From G963662905 sp965230045 (lineage in GTDB: Bacteria > Bacteroidota > Bacteroidia > Bacteroidales > WRLA01): a DNA stretch of 64,000 bases. Location: the NCBI GenBank assembly GCA_965230045.1, contig OZ245940.1, positions 2,666,001-2,730,000 of the forward strand. Reading direction: 5' to 3'. Under the pieces are notes generated by a model. It saw nothing but the letters and a program-made list of their open reading frames with translations, was not told the DNA's origin and searched no databases. The first letter of the stretch is position 1; each line of letters begins with the position of its first letter. A program made the translations under genes and the position numbers. Below are positions 55,288 through 63,940 of this stretch, one piece after another.

Positions 55288-56742
55288 ATGAAAAAAATTG
55301 CAATACTTTTGTTTTTATTAGTCAAGGTTTTATATGCCCAAAACAGTTTTATTTCCAGTATTGTTGATCAGGAGAATATAATCAGAGGCGTCAGCCTTAC
55401 AGAATCAGATGGAAATTACTATTTAGTAGTAACTTCTAATAATATTGAGTCTGGTGAAGGGACGCATGGTTTAATGCAATTTGATGCTTATGGCGATCAT
55501 ATAAGTTCATCTTTTATACCTGGTGAGTTTCCGTTTAATGTTTTTAAATATGAAGGCCGGCTGTGGTCTCTTGGCTTTGCAACTATAAATGATAGCGTGT
55601 ATTATCTTTTAGAAGAGAGAGATGATGATCTGAGCGTTTTAAATCGGTACAAGTTTTTTACTGATCTTGTTAATGTAAATTTTGTAAATCAGTCCTGTCC
55701 GAATATTGGCCAAAATGGAGAACTTATTTTTTGCTCTATTTTTGATTTGGGTCAAAATGAGTCCTTGGATTTCAATTTTTTAATTGATTTGGTGCGTATA
55801 CCCAAAGAGCAGGATACAGTTTTTCATAAACAATATTATGACAGTAATTGGCTCTTGGCAGCTCCAAAAGATTTTAACTGTATAAATAATAAATATTTGA
55901 CTTGTGGCGCAGGTTTTCCTGACACTGAATGGGTAGCACAAATCGGTGTTTATGATTCTTTGTTCAATCCATTGGATACGTTAATCTTTAATGGATTAGA
56001 ACTGTTAGAAGTTAAACATGATAACATTATCAGGGAGAAAACCCCTAATGAAGTAATTATGAGCGGAAGAATTTGGGACGAGGATAGTACAGGTATGGGG
56101 AATTCAGCGTATTCAATTGGTTTTGTATGCCTTGATTCATTGCTAAATTTAAAAGACAGGCGTATTGTTTATAAGAATTTAGATACAATGAGCTACACTG
56201 CCGGGTTTAAAAGTTTGGACATATCGGATGATGGCTCGTTTTTTATCGGAGGAAATATAGGCGCAAATCCAACAAAAGCAACGCGTATTACTGTAAGCAG
56301 AATTGATTCGGACTTTAATACGGAATGGACCTATTTTTATGGTGGCGATAATTATTATTTGCTATATTGCATTGCGGCTACAGATGATGGGGGATGCATA
56401 TTGTCAGTATTAGAGAATGGGTATAATCATAATATTTTGCTTATCAAACTAAACGATCAGGGCCTCATCACCTCCCTCCACGAAAATGAAGATGGATTTT
56501 CGATTTCCCCAATCCTCATCAGCCCCAACCCGGGAAAGGGGCAAATGCGCATCGACCTGGGGCCGCAGCTTGGTGCTTGCCAGCTCGAACTTTACGATAT
56601 GGGGGCTAAGCCGGCTATCCAAACAGAGGTGCAGGGAACAGGCAATATCATCAATACCTCGGCTTTGCCTGCCGGCACTTATGTTTATAAAATTTCCAAT
56701 GCAGCAGGTTTTGCTGAAAGCGGGAAATGGGTGAAGGAGTAA
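55288..56742 (+). CDS. T9SS-sorted secreted protein B of the array
   Basis: A 484-residue exported protein starting at ATG 55288 (a GTG 27 bases earlier lies within the hairpin and is unlikely). Signal peptide about 1-18 (ending VLYAQ, then NSFISSI). The body is rich in Asp, Tyr and Asn with strands such as DGSFFIGGNIGANPTKATRI and ATDDGGCILSVLENG; the type A sorting domain covers the last 75 residues. Its body is remotely related to protein A. It is the second gene of unit B and probably handled by the type IX machinery, to which the nearby PorP/SprF gene may belong. Confidence 0.78.
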   Translation: MKKIAILLFLLVKVLYAQNSFISSIVDQENIIRGVSLTESDGNYYLVVTSNNIESGEGTHGLMQFDAYGDHISSSFIPGEFPFNVFKYEGRLWSLGFATINDSVYYLLEERDDDLSVLNRYKFFTDLVNVNFVNQSCPNIGQNGELIFCSIFDLGQNESLDFNFLIDLVRIPKEQDTVFHKQYYDSNWLLAAPKDFNCINNKYLTCGAGFPDTEWVAQIGVYDSLFNPLDTLIFNGLELLEVKHDNIIREKTPNEVIMSGRIWDEDSTGMGNSAYSIGFVCLDSLLNLKDRRIVYKNLDTMSYTAGFKSLDISDDGSFFIGGNIGANPTKATRITVSRIDSDFNTEWTYFYGGDNYYLLYCIAATDDGGCILSVLENGYNHNILLIKLNDQGLITSLHENEDGFSISPILISPNPGKGQMRIDLGPQLGACQLELYDMGAKPAIQTEVQGTGNIINTSALPAGTYVYKISNAAGFAESGKWVKE

Positions 56743-56769
56743 AAAAGCTAATTTTGATTGAATTTTACT

Positions 56770-56799
56770 TGTATATGTGTAATATTTATGTAGTTTTGT
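56770..56799 (+). promoter_or_regulatory. Promoter of pair C
   Basis: TTG at 56770-56772, 19 bases, TAGTTTTG at 56792-56799; identical to that of pair B. Confidence 0.65.
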
Positions 56800-56874
56800 A
56801 ATCACATTAGTACGGAATTCAAAATTCAAAAAGATTGTAGAAGTGAATAGATCCGGTTTTATGGTATATAAATA

Positions 56875-56883
56875 CCCCCCCCC
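56875..56883 (+). repeat. Poly-C run of 9 in the leader of lipoprotein C
   Basis: Nine C at the place where unit B has eight; otherwise the leaders of B and C are the same. Confidence 0.8.
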
Positions 56884-56988
56884 TCAGTGGTTTAAAGGGA
56901 AATACAAAGGCTTTTCAGCCGGTTTTACATAAGTTGGTCTAGAATAGGAAATATAAGTAAATCAATTAAACAATTCAAAATCAACATA

Positions 56989-57996
56989 ATGAAAAATAAA
57001 CTATTTCTATACGCAATTATTTTAATAGCAGGATTGAGTTCCTGTAAGAAAGATGAAATACAAAACACTACAGGGTCATTAAGTAAAGAAGATTTAAACA
57101 CAGAGGCCTTGATACTTGGGTTTAAAGATAAATTGCAGAACAATAACTTTAAATCCGGAGAAACAATGAGCCTGAACGATGCTGTTTGGAATATGGAAGC
57201 CAGCCTGAATTATGATTATGCCCAGGCTGATGCCCAGCACGAAAAGACCCTGCATTATACCGACTATTTTTACCTTCAGTTAAACAGTTCACAGGAAGCC
57301 GAACTGGATGAGATCAATGATGTGCTGAACCAGATGGCAGATCAACTCTCCGTCCGGTATCATGCAATAGGTGAAGAGAACAAATCCTTTATAGTTGGCG
57401 ATGTGGGTTTGGTCAATGTTCAAAATAATATAGTGCAGCTAAGTATGGGCTCTGTTTTTGGTGTTAATTCGGCTAATGATCCAGATCCATTTGAAAGTTG
57501 GGAATGGTGGTATGCTCTTGGAGAAGAAGGTATTTGCAATGGGCCATGCGTTGGTCAGTTTATTGGCAGAGACGCTACAACTGAGTTGGAAAGTAAATTA
57601 AACCCAGTACATACTGGTACTTTGCCTCCGGGAATGCATATTTATTATTCTAATATTATTTCTGTAACTGTAAATGTGTTCGCGGATGATTTATTAAATC
57701 CAAATGACCCTACACCGGGTGATAATATAGTAGATTATAGAGCTTGGTGTACTATTTCTGATGCAGCTGGAAATTATCCTGATTGTGTTTCTCCAGTGGA
57801 TTGGAATTTTTATTTGGAGCAAGCACAAATATTTATCGATCAAAATAATCCGGGAGGAGGCCGGATTTTATCTAATTTTGATGTTGAGCATGAACTTATG
57901 TATCTAGGTACATTAGAATATAAAATGAATGAACATCTTTACACCATAAAATATGGGGTAAAACATTATACCTATAGCCCTATAGGTGTCTTGTAA
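56989..57996 (+). CDS. Array lipoprotein C, duplicate of B
   Basis: A 335-residue lipoprotein with the same residue sequence as lipoprotein B throughout, by direct comparison of the translations. The duplication is so recent that no replacement has accumulated. The signal peptide, lipobox Cys19 and pairing with the next gene are as in unit B. A doubled gene dose or adaptability of copy number is the simplest consequence. Confidence 0.7.
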   Translation: MKNKLFLYAIILIAGLSSCKKDEIQNTTGSLSKEDLNTEALILGFKDKLQNNNFKSGETMSLNDAVWNMEASLNYDYAQADAQHEKTLHYTDYFYLQLNSSQEAELDEINDVLNQMADQLSVRYHAIGEENKSFIVGDVGLVNVQNNIVQLSMGSVFGVNSANDPDPFESWEWWYALGEEGICNGPCVGQFIGRDATTELESKLNPVHTGTLPPGMHIYYSNIISVTVNVFADDLLNPNDPTPGDNIVDYRAWCTISDAAGNYPDCVSPVDWNFYLEQAQIFIDQNNPGGGRILSNFDVEHELMYLGTLEYKMNEHLYTIKYGVKHYTYSPIGVL

Positions 57997-58013
57997 ACAG
58001 TTTTGATATAATT

Positions 58014-58046
58014 AACAGGCCAATTAATTAAATGTGTTGGCCTGTT
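58014..58046 (+). promoter_or_regulatory. Intercistronic hairpin, pair C
   Basis: Same perfect 10-bp stem as in pair B (AACAGGCCAA/TTGGCCTGTT). Confidence 0.6.
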
Positions 58047-58060
58047 CTAATCGTAAAATA

Positions 58061-59515
58061 ATGAAAAAAATTGCAATACTTTTGTTTTTATTAGTCAAGG
58101 TTTTATATGCCCAAAACAGTTTTATTTCCAGTATTGTTGATCAGGAGAATATAATCAGAGGCGTCAGCCTTACAGAATCAGATGGAAATTACTATTTAGT
58201 AGTAACTTCTAATAATATTGAGTCTGGTGAAGGGACGCATGGTTTAATGCAATTTGATGCTTATGGCGATCATATAAGTTCATCTTTTATACCTGGTGAG
58301 TTTCCGTTTAATGTTTTTAAATATGAAGGCCGGCTGTGGTCTCTTGGCTTTGCAACTATAAATGATAGCGTGTATTATCTTTTAGAAGAGAGAGATGATG
58401 ATCTGAGCGTTTTAAATCGGTACAAGTTTTTTACTGATCTTGTTAATGTAAATTTTGTAAATCAGTCCTGTCCGAATATTGGCCAAAATGGAGAACTTAT
58501 TTTTTGCTCTATTTTTGATTTGGGTCAAAATGAGTCCTTGGATTTCAATTTTTTAATTGATTTGGTGCGTATACCCAAAGAGCAGGATACAGTTTTTCAT
58601 AAACAATATTATGACAGTAATTGGCTCTTGGCAGCTCCAAAAGATTTTAACTGTATAAATAATAAATATTTGACTTGTGGCGCAGGTTTTCCTGACACTG
58701 AATGGGTAGCACAAATCGGTGTTTATGATTCTTTGTTCAATCCATTGGATACGTTAATCTTTAATGGATTAGAACTGTTAGAAGTTAAACATGATAACAT
58801 TATCAGGGAGAAAACCCCTAATGAAGTAATTATGAGCGGAAGAATTTGGGACGAGGATAGTACAGGTATGGGGAATTCAGCGTATTCAATTGGTTTTGTA
58901 TGCCTTGATTCATTGCTAAATTTAAAAGACAGGCGTATTGTTTATAAGAATTTAGATACAATGAGCTACACTGCCGGGTTTAAAAGTTTGGACATATCGG
59001 ATGATGGCTCGTTTTTTATCGGAGGAAATATAGGCGCAAATCCAACAAAAGCAACGCGTATTACTGTAAGCAGAATTGATTCGGACTTTAATACGGAATG
59101 GACCTATTTTTATGGTGGCGATAATTATTATTTGCTATATTGCATTGCGGCTACAGATGATGGGGGATGCATATTGTCAGTATTAGAGAATGGGTATAAT
59201 CATAATATTTTGCTTATCAAACTAAACGATCAGGGCCTCATCACCTCCCTCCACGAAAATGAAGATGGATTTTCGATTTCCCCAATCCTCATCAGCCCCA
59301 ACCCGGGAAAGGGGCAAATGCGCATCGACCTGGGGCCGCAGCTTGGTGCTTGCCAGCTCGAACTTTACGATATGGGGGCTAAGCCGGCTATCCAAACAGA
59401 GGTGCAGGGAACAGGCAATATCATCAATACCTCGGCTTTGCCTGCCGGCACTTATGTTTATAAAATTTCTAATGCAGCAGGTTTTGCTGAAAGCGGGAAA
59501 TGGGTGAAGGAGTGA
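58061..59515 (+). CDS. T9SS-sorted secreted protein C, duplicate of B
   Basis: A 484-residue exported protein with the same residue sequence as protein B. Near its 3' end one silent change appears (TTCT for TTCC near 59469), and the stop is TGA instead of TAA because the sequence leaves the repeated block there. This end therefore belongs to the older, outermost copy of the array. Signal peptide, body and type A sorting domain are as described for protein B. There is no further lipoprotein gene downstream; a miniature element begins 55 bases after the stop. Confidence 0.78.
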   Translation: MKKIAILLFLLVKVLYAQNSFISSIVDQENIIRGVSLTESDGNYYLVVTSNNIESGEGTHGLMQFDAYGDHISSSFIPGEFPFNVFKYEGRLWSLGFATINDSVYYLLEERDDDLSVLNRYKFFTDLVNVNFVNQSCPNIGQNGELIFCSIFDLGQNESLDFNFLIDLVRIPKEQDTVFHKQYYDSNWLLAAPKDFNCINNKYLTCGAGFPDTEWVAQIGVYDSLFNPLDTLIFNGLELLEVKHDNIIREKTPNEVIMSGRIWDEDSTGMGNSAYSIGFVCLDSLLNLKDRRIVYKNLDTMSYTAGFKSLDISDDGSFFIGGNIGANPTKATRITVSRIDSDFNTEWTYFYGGDNYYLLYCIAATDDGGCILSVLENGYNHNILLIKLNDQGLITSLHENEDGFSISPILISPNPGKGQMRIDLGPQLGACQLELYDMGAKPAIQTEVQGTGNIINTSALPAGTYVYKISNAAGFAESGKWVKE

Positions 59516-59570
59516 AAATGGTTTACATTTTTTTCGTTAAGATGGGCTCTGATTCCTATATCTGTTTTAG

Positions 59571-59783
59571 CCTGCTTTATTCATGCTTTAAATTCAGGTC
59601 AGATGTGAGGCGTCTAAAGCTGAAGATATAGTCGCCTATTTCAAAGCTTTAGCAACGAAGCAGATGGCCTGATTTAATGCACTAGTAAAATGCAAACAAA
59701 TTCAATTTCAGGATATAAATTTAATAAACACTTAAATTTAAGCTGCTTACATTATTTTGTTTGCATTTTATGAATAGAGCAGG
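59571..59783 (+). mobile_element. 213-bp miniature element with IS1380-like ends, TTAG-flanked
   Basis: Left end CCTGCTTTATTCATG and complemented right end CCTGCTCTATTCATA match at 13 of 15 bases. TTAG lies on both sides (59567-59570 and 59784-59787). The ends fit the consensus of the two TTAA-flanked elements and the IS1380 element, but the interior differs and has its own inner repeat AAAATGCAAACAAA/TTTGTTTGCATTTT (59687-59700 and 59753-59769). Non-coding. It fills half of the 59516-59925 gap. Confidence 0.6.
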
Positions 59784-59925
59784 TTAGAGGTCAGTAGATA
59801 AATGCATCATGATTATCCACGAAATTACCCCTTTTTTTAATATGTGTTAGGTGCATACCACAGTTTTTTTATTTTTCGATAGCTGCACGATGACGGCGCA
59901 TCCTAAAAAAATTGTAGCTTTGACA

Positions 59926-60960
59926 ATGGATAATTTCGAGGAATACATAAGGCAGGGAGAACCGCGTAAGGCCAGTCGGGCAAAAGTTTGGAAAACGGCA
60001 ATCGGATTACAAAAGGTTGACGGATTGGAGACCTCTGCTTATTTGTTGGATACGGCCAGACAAAATATAGAGGGCTATATTTCCATCGAAGAAGTAAAAA
60101 GAAGAATTGATCGTTATTATCAGGAGCAACCTGCAAAGAATGCAGTAAGCCGCACCGAAGAAGCCGACAAGGTTTCTGCACGCATAACAGAAATATTGGG
60201 TGAGGAAACATTTGCACTTTCACCAATGGAGTATCTCGGTATCCATCGAAGGTTATTTGAGGGAATTTATAAGCATGCAGGTAAAATCCGTGATTACAAC
60301 ATCACCAAAAGGGAATGGGTATTGAATGGCGAATCAGTTTTATATGCCACCGCTGAAAACCTGCAGGCAACTTTGGAGTATGATCTGCGACAAGAAAAAT
60401 TATTTAGCTATAAAGGATTGAGCCGGCAGGAAATCGTAGAACATATAGCACATTTTATCTCGTATTTATGGCAAATTCATGTATTTGGAGAGGGCAACAC
60501 AAGAACAACTGCAATTTTTTTAATTAAATACCTGCGTAAACTTGGTTTTAAAGATGTCAATAACGATTTGTTTGCCGCGCATTCATGGTATTTTCGCAAT
60601 GCGCTGGTTCGGGCAAACTTTGAGGATTTATCTAATAATATTTACAAAACAGAAGAATTTTTAATCCGTTTCCTGCTTAATTTGCTCAATTACGAAAGTT
60701 ATTTGCTGAAAAACCGTGAGTTGCATGTCCAATATAAATGCATCATTGATACTGTAAATGACACTGTAAAAGCTCAAAATGACCCTGTATTTAGTTTAAT
60801 TGAAGAAAATAAAAGCATTACCGCCTCTAAAATCAGTGAGCGATTGAATATAAGTTTGAGTACTGCAAAACGGAAGGTCAAAGCTTTAAAGGATAAAGGA
60901 ATAATTGAACGTATTGGGAGCGATAAATCGGGTTATTGGAAAGTGTTGAAAGATTTGTAG
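59926..60960 (+). CDS. Fic-domain protein (AMPylator-type) with C-terminal winged helix
   Basis: A Fic-family protein of about 344 residues that would transfer AMP or another nucleotide group to target proteins. The active-site motif reads IHVFGEGNTRTT, with catalytic His, Glu and Arg present (HxFxEGNxR). The N-terminus MDNFEEYIRQGEP and the segment QNIEGYISIEEV match the usual start of this subgroup; ATG 59890 and GTG 59851 upstream are in frame but less likely. The C-terminal 70 residues form a winged helix (SKISERLNISLSTAKRKVKAL), so it may bind DNA. No separate antitoxin gene is visible. It lies next to a mobile element. Confidence 0.85.
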   Translation: MDNFEEYIRQGEPRKASRAKVWKTAIGLQKVDGLETSAYLLDTARQNIEGYISIEEVKRRIDRYYQEQPAKNAVSRTEEADKVSARITEILGEETFALSPMEYLGIHRRLFEGIYKHAGKIRDYNITKREWVLNGESVLYATAENLQATLEYDLRQEKLFSYKGLSRQEIVEHIAHFISYLWQIHVFGEGNTRTTAIFLIKYLRKLGFKDVNNDLFAAHSWYFRNALVRANFEDLSNNIYKTEEFLIRFLLNLLNYESYLLKNRELHVQYKCIIDTVNDTVKAQNDPVFSLIEENKSITASKISERLNISLSTAKRKVKALKDKGIIERIGSDKSGYWKVLKDL

Positions 60961-61063
60961 GAATGGCGATGAATTAATTGAGTTAGAAGTTAGTATGTAA
61001 GTGCATATCAAGATGACCTGTCGGGAGTGTTCAGAAAAGTGTGACAGATGCTTGCCCTGCATT

Positions 61064-61121
61064 GGCCTGGAGCCGCAGTTTGACTTTGCCAACACGAAAT
61101 TTACGATATGGGAGCAGATCA
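61064..61121 (+). pseudogene. Relic of a T9SS sorting-domain sequence of the array
   Basis: CCTGGAGCCGCAG and TTTACGATATGGGAGCA align in order with the sorting-domain DNA of the array genes (CCTGGGGCCGCAG and TTTACGATATGGGAGCA), with about 80% match over some 50 bases in between. There is no open frame of note. It looks like the last trace of a further array member, 1.5 kb beyond pair C. Confidence 0.55.
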
Positions 61122-61126
61122 CATAA

Positions 61127-62179
61127 TCAATAAATCTCCTCAAATTTATACGCATCAGAGCACCGGGATGTTTCCCAGCAGATCATAAAGGGGTAAAAGC
61201 GCAGGCTGAACGACATTTGATGGTAGTACTCAGGGTTTTGTCCGCGGACATCAATGTCATAGCTAAAGGCCACATCAATTGCTTTTACTTCCTTTTCATT
61301 ACCAAAAAAGAAACGCAATCCGGTGGACAAGACCAAATGGCGGCTGGTTTTATAGTGAATCCCAAAACGCAAACGGTCAAAGAATATTTCGTGCTGCCGC
61401 AATAAAAGCGTTAATCCTCCATTAAATTCTCCTTTTCCGTTGTAAGTGTATAATGCGCGGGGAATAAGCCCAATAGCGCGGTTAACTTTAATAAGGTATC
61501 CGGCATGTGCATTGATCGTACGGGACGGAAACAGTACGGTATCTTCGGAATTATTGAAATCCTGTAATAAATGATAGCCAGAAATGCCCATTTGAAATTG
61601 GTAATGCTGGTCATCTTTCCAGCAGCTCATTGGGTTTCGGCTGTAAATAATCCCAAAATTGAAATCGGGGGTGTATTCGCCTTTTATCAATGCGGGCTGC
61701 AGACTATCGGCAAGTCCCGGAACGGAATCAGGCTGATAGTCGGATGTTTTGAAAACCCCGCCCTGAACTCCAAAAGAGATCATTGCCTGTGGTGTCATTT
61801 TATGATAAGCAAATGTCAGGTAATCACTGAAATATGTATAGCGATAATCCGATGACCACCTTCTTTCATCATGAATGCCAGCCCCGAGACGGTAATCCCT
61901 TTCGGTAATGATTTTAAGACCGTAATAATTTTTAGCTTCCGAGAATTTAAAATTCAGATGAAAAGACGCGCTGTTTGTGAAAAAGCTAACACTGTCGTTG
62001 AGCTGAGTAATTGCCAGGATATCATTAAAGACCCATTTTTCGTGGGCAATACCTACGAAAGCCGGGTTCAGGCTTAGCTCACTGTCATAAAAGCGCGAAA
62101 AACCTCCGGTTCCCTGACCAAAAGCGAGAATTGAAAAGAAAACTCCCAGAATGAATAAAAGTTTCGTTTTATGCTGCAT
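61127..62179 (-). CDS. PorP/SprF-family type IX secretion membrane protein
   Basis: A 350-residue outer-membrane beta-barrel of the PorP/SprF family. Signal peptide 1-21 (ending AFGQ), followed by GGFSRFYDSELSLNPAFVG, a typical PorP start, then alternating barrel strands (AMISFGVQGGVFK, NFGIIYSRNP, FGIHYKTSRHLVLSTGLRFF). Members assist T9SS secretion, often of gliding adhesins, and many are paired with specific cargo proteins. It faces the cargo array in convergent orientation, but the large PorP-cargo partner usual for this family is not visible. It lies 69 bases downstream of pyrG on the same strand. Confidence 0.82.
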   Translation of the reverse strand: MQHKTKLLFILGVFFSILAFGQGTGGFSRFYDSELSLNPAFVGIAHEKWVFNDILAITQLNDSVSFFTNSASFHLNFKFSEAKNYYGLKIITERDYRLGAGIHDERRWSSDYRYTYFSDYLTFAYHKMTPQAMISFGVQGGVFKTSDYQPDSVPGLADSLQPALIKGEYTPDFNFGIIYSRNPMSCWKDDQHYQFQMGISGYHLLQDFNNSEDTVLFPSRTINAHAGYLIKVNRAIGLIPRALYTYNGKGEFNGGLTLLLRQHEIFFDRLRFGIHYKTSRHLVLSTGLRFFFGNEKEVKAIDVAFSYDIDVRGQNPEYYHQMSFSLRFYPFMICWETSRCSDAYKFEEIY

Positions 62180-62248
62180 CTCAAGGCTTTCAATATATAA
62201 CGCTTTTATGCCTGAAAACGTACCTGAGAACCGAAACGGGCAAAAAGA

Positions 62249-63856
62249 TTATTTTTTGTTGTCGATTACAGCTTTTACAAAGCGCACAAATACCGGATGA
62301 GGACGCGCTACCGTACTTTTATATTCGGGATGGAACTGCACGCCCAGAAACCATGGATGGTCTTTAAGCTCAATGATTTCTACCAGATTTTCTTTGGGGT
62401 TCAAGCCGCTGAGTTTCATGCCGGCATTTTCGTATGCAGCACTGTAATGGTTGTTGAACTCATAGCGGTGCCTGTGCCGTTCGGCAATTTCAATGGTATT
62501 ATAGGCTTCATATGCCAGGCTGCCTTCTTTCAAATGGCATGGATAAGCGCCCAGTCGCATGGTTCCGCCCATTCCGCTGATTTTTTTCTGCATTTCCATG
62601 ATGTCGATTACTGGATTGGGCGTGCGTTTATTAAACTCAGTCGAATTGGCATTTTCGAGTTTCAGCACATTGCGCGCAAATTCGATAACGGCACATTGCA
62701 TGCCCAAACAAATGCCGAGGAAAGGGATTTTGTTTTCACGTGCATAGCGCACGGCTTCAATTTTTCCTTCAATGCCACGGTTTCCAAATCCGGGTGCTAC
62801 CAAAATACCGTCCAGATTGCTGAGCATTTCTTCTGCATTTTCAGCATTTACCTCTTCGGAATGCACCATCTCCAGTTTAACCTTGCATTCATTGGCTGTT
62901 CCGGCATGTGTAAATGATTCTATGATAGATTTATATGCGTCTTTTAGCTCAACATATTTGCCCACCAGGCCAATGCGCACTTCCGTTTTTGGGTTTTTAA
63001 GTTTTGTGAGGAAATCTTCCCAGCGTTGCAAATCGGGATAAGTATCCAAAGGCATTTCACATTTGCGCAGCACTTCCTGATCCAGTCCTTCCTGACGCAT
63101 TAGCAGAGGTACTTCATAAATCGTTGATGCGTCAATGGATTCCATTACCGAAGTTTCGTCCACATTGCAGAAAAGGGCAATTTTACTGCGCAGGCTCTGG
63201 TGCAGGTGATGTTCGGTACGACAAACGATAATGTCGGGCTGAACTCCGCTTTCGAGCAATGTTTTAACGCTATGCTGTGTGGGTTTCGTTTTTAATTCAC
63301 CGGCTGCCGAAAGGAAGGGCACCAAAGTGAGGTGCACAACAACGCAGCGTTTGCCCAGTTCCCAGCGTAACTGCCTGACAGTTTCCACATATGGCAGGGA
63401 TTCAATATCACCTACTGTTCCGCCGATTTCTGTAATTATAAAGTCATAATAGCCTGTATTTCCCAGTATTTTGATGCGGTATTTAATCTCATCGGTAATG
63501 TGTGGGATAACCTGAACTGTATTGCCGAGATAATCGCCCCTTCTTTCTTTATCAATAACCGACTGATAGATTCGTCCTGTGGTTACATTATTTGCCTGAC
63601 TGGTAGGCTGGTTCATAAAACGTTCATAATGACCTAGATCCAGATCGGTTTCTGCGCCATCTTCAGTTACAAAGCACTCGCCATGTTCGTAGGGGTTGAG
63701 TGTGCCTGGATCGATATTGATGTAAGGATCCAGCTTTTGAATGGTAACACTGTATCCTCGGGCTTGCAGCAGTTTGGCCAGTGACGCTGAAATAATCCCT
63801 TTTCCCAGTGAGGAGGTTACGCCTCCTGTAACAAAAATATAGCGCGTTTTCGACAT
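62249..63856 (-). CDS. pyrG: CTP synthase
   Basis: A 535-residue CTP synthetase. The N-terminal synthase domain opens with RYIFVTGGVTSSLGKGI and contains KLDPYINIDPGTLNPYEHGE and TEIGGTVGDIES. The C-terminal class I glutaminase domain has LGICLGMQCAVIEFARN with nucleophile Cys and GVQFHPEYKS with the catalytic His. It makes CTP from UTP using glutamine. The length matches the family. A TAGGTTTG box lies 24 bases upstream of the start on this strand. Confidence 0.95.
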   Translation of the reverse strand: MSKTRYIFVTGGVTSSLGKGIISASLAKLLQARGYSVTIQKLDPYINIDPGTLNPYEHGECFVTEDGAETDLDLGHYERFMNQPTSQANNVTTGRIYQSVIDKERRGDYLGNTVQVIPHITDEIKYRIKILGNTGYYDFIITEIGGTVGDIESLPYVETVRQLRWELGKRCVVVHLTLVPFLSAAGELKTKPTQHSVKTLLESGVQPDIIVCRTEHHLHQSLRSKIALFCNVDETSVMESIDASTIYEVPLLMRQEGLDQEVLRKCEMPLDTYPDLQRWEDFLTKLKNPKTEVRIGLVGKYVELKDAYKSIIESFTHAGTANECKVKLEMVHSEEVNAENAEEMLSNLDGILVAPGFGNRGIEGKIEAVRYARENKIPFLGICLGMQCAVIEFARNVLKLENANSTEFNKRTPNPVIDIMEMQKKISGMGGTMRLGAYPCHLKEGSLAYEAYNTIEIAERHRHRYEFNNHYSAAYENAGMKLSGLNPKENLVEIIELKDHPWFLGVQFHPEYKSTVARPHPVFVRFVKAVIDNKK

Positions 63857-63879
63857 AATGCGGTCATTTTATTAAAGCG

Positions 63880-63887
63880 CAAACCTA
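63880..63887 (-). promoter_or_regulatory. Possible -7 promoter element of pyrG
   Basis: TAGGTTTG on the minus strand fits TAnnTTTG; no well-spaced TTG upstream. It would give a leader of about 20 bases. Confidence 0.35.
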
Positions 63888-63940
63888 CAAATAATCATCC
63901 TAATATGGTATCCTTTTTTTTCACAGGAAATTAACGCCCT

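Larger units (their letters stand above)
53857..59401. repeat. Recent tandem duplication of a 2.77-kb unit (units B and C)
   Basis: Unit B (53857-56628) and unit C (56629-59401) each run from the end of one sorting-domain sequence through the intergenic leader, the lipoprotein gene and the next secreted-protein gene. The encoded proteins are the same in both. The only difference I found within the units is a poly-C run of 8 versus 9. The boundaries fall in the sorting-domain sequence shared with gene A, as expected from unequal crossing-over between neighbouring copies. Confidence 0.85.

Noticed and set aside
59668..59783. A shorter miniature element starting at the second CCTGATTTAATG
   Set aside because: The left end at 59571 gives better end matching and a TTAG repeat on both sides; the inner match is an internal repeat.
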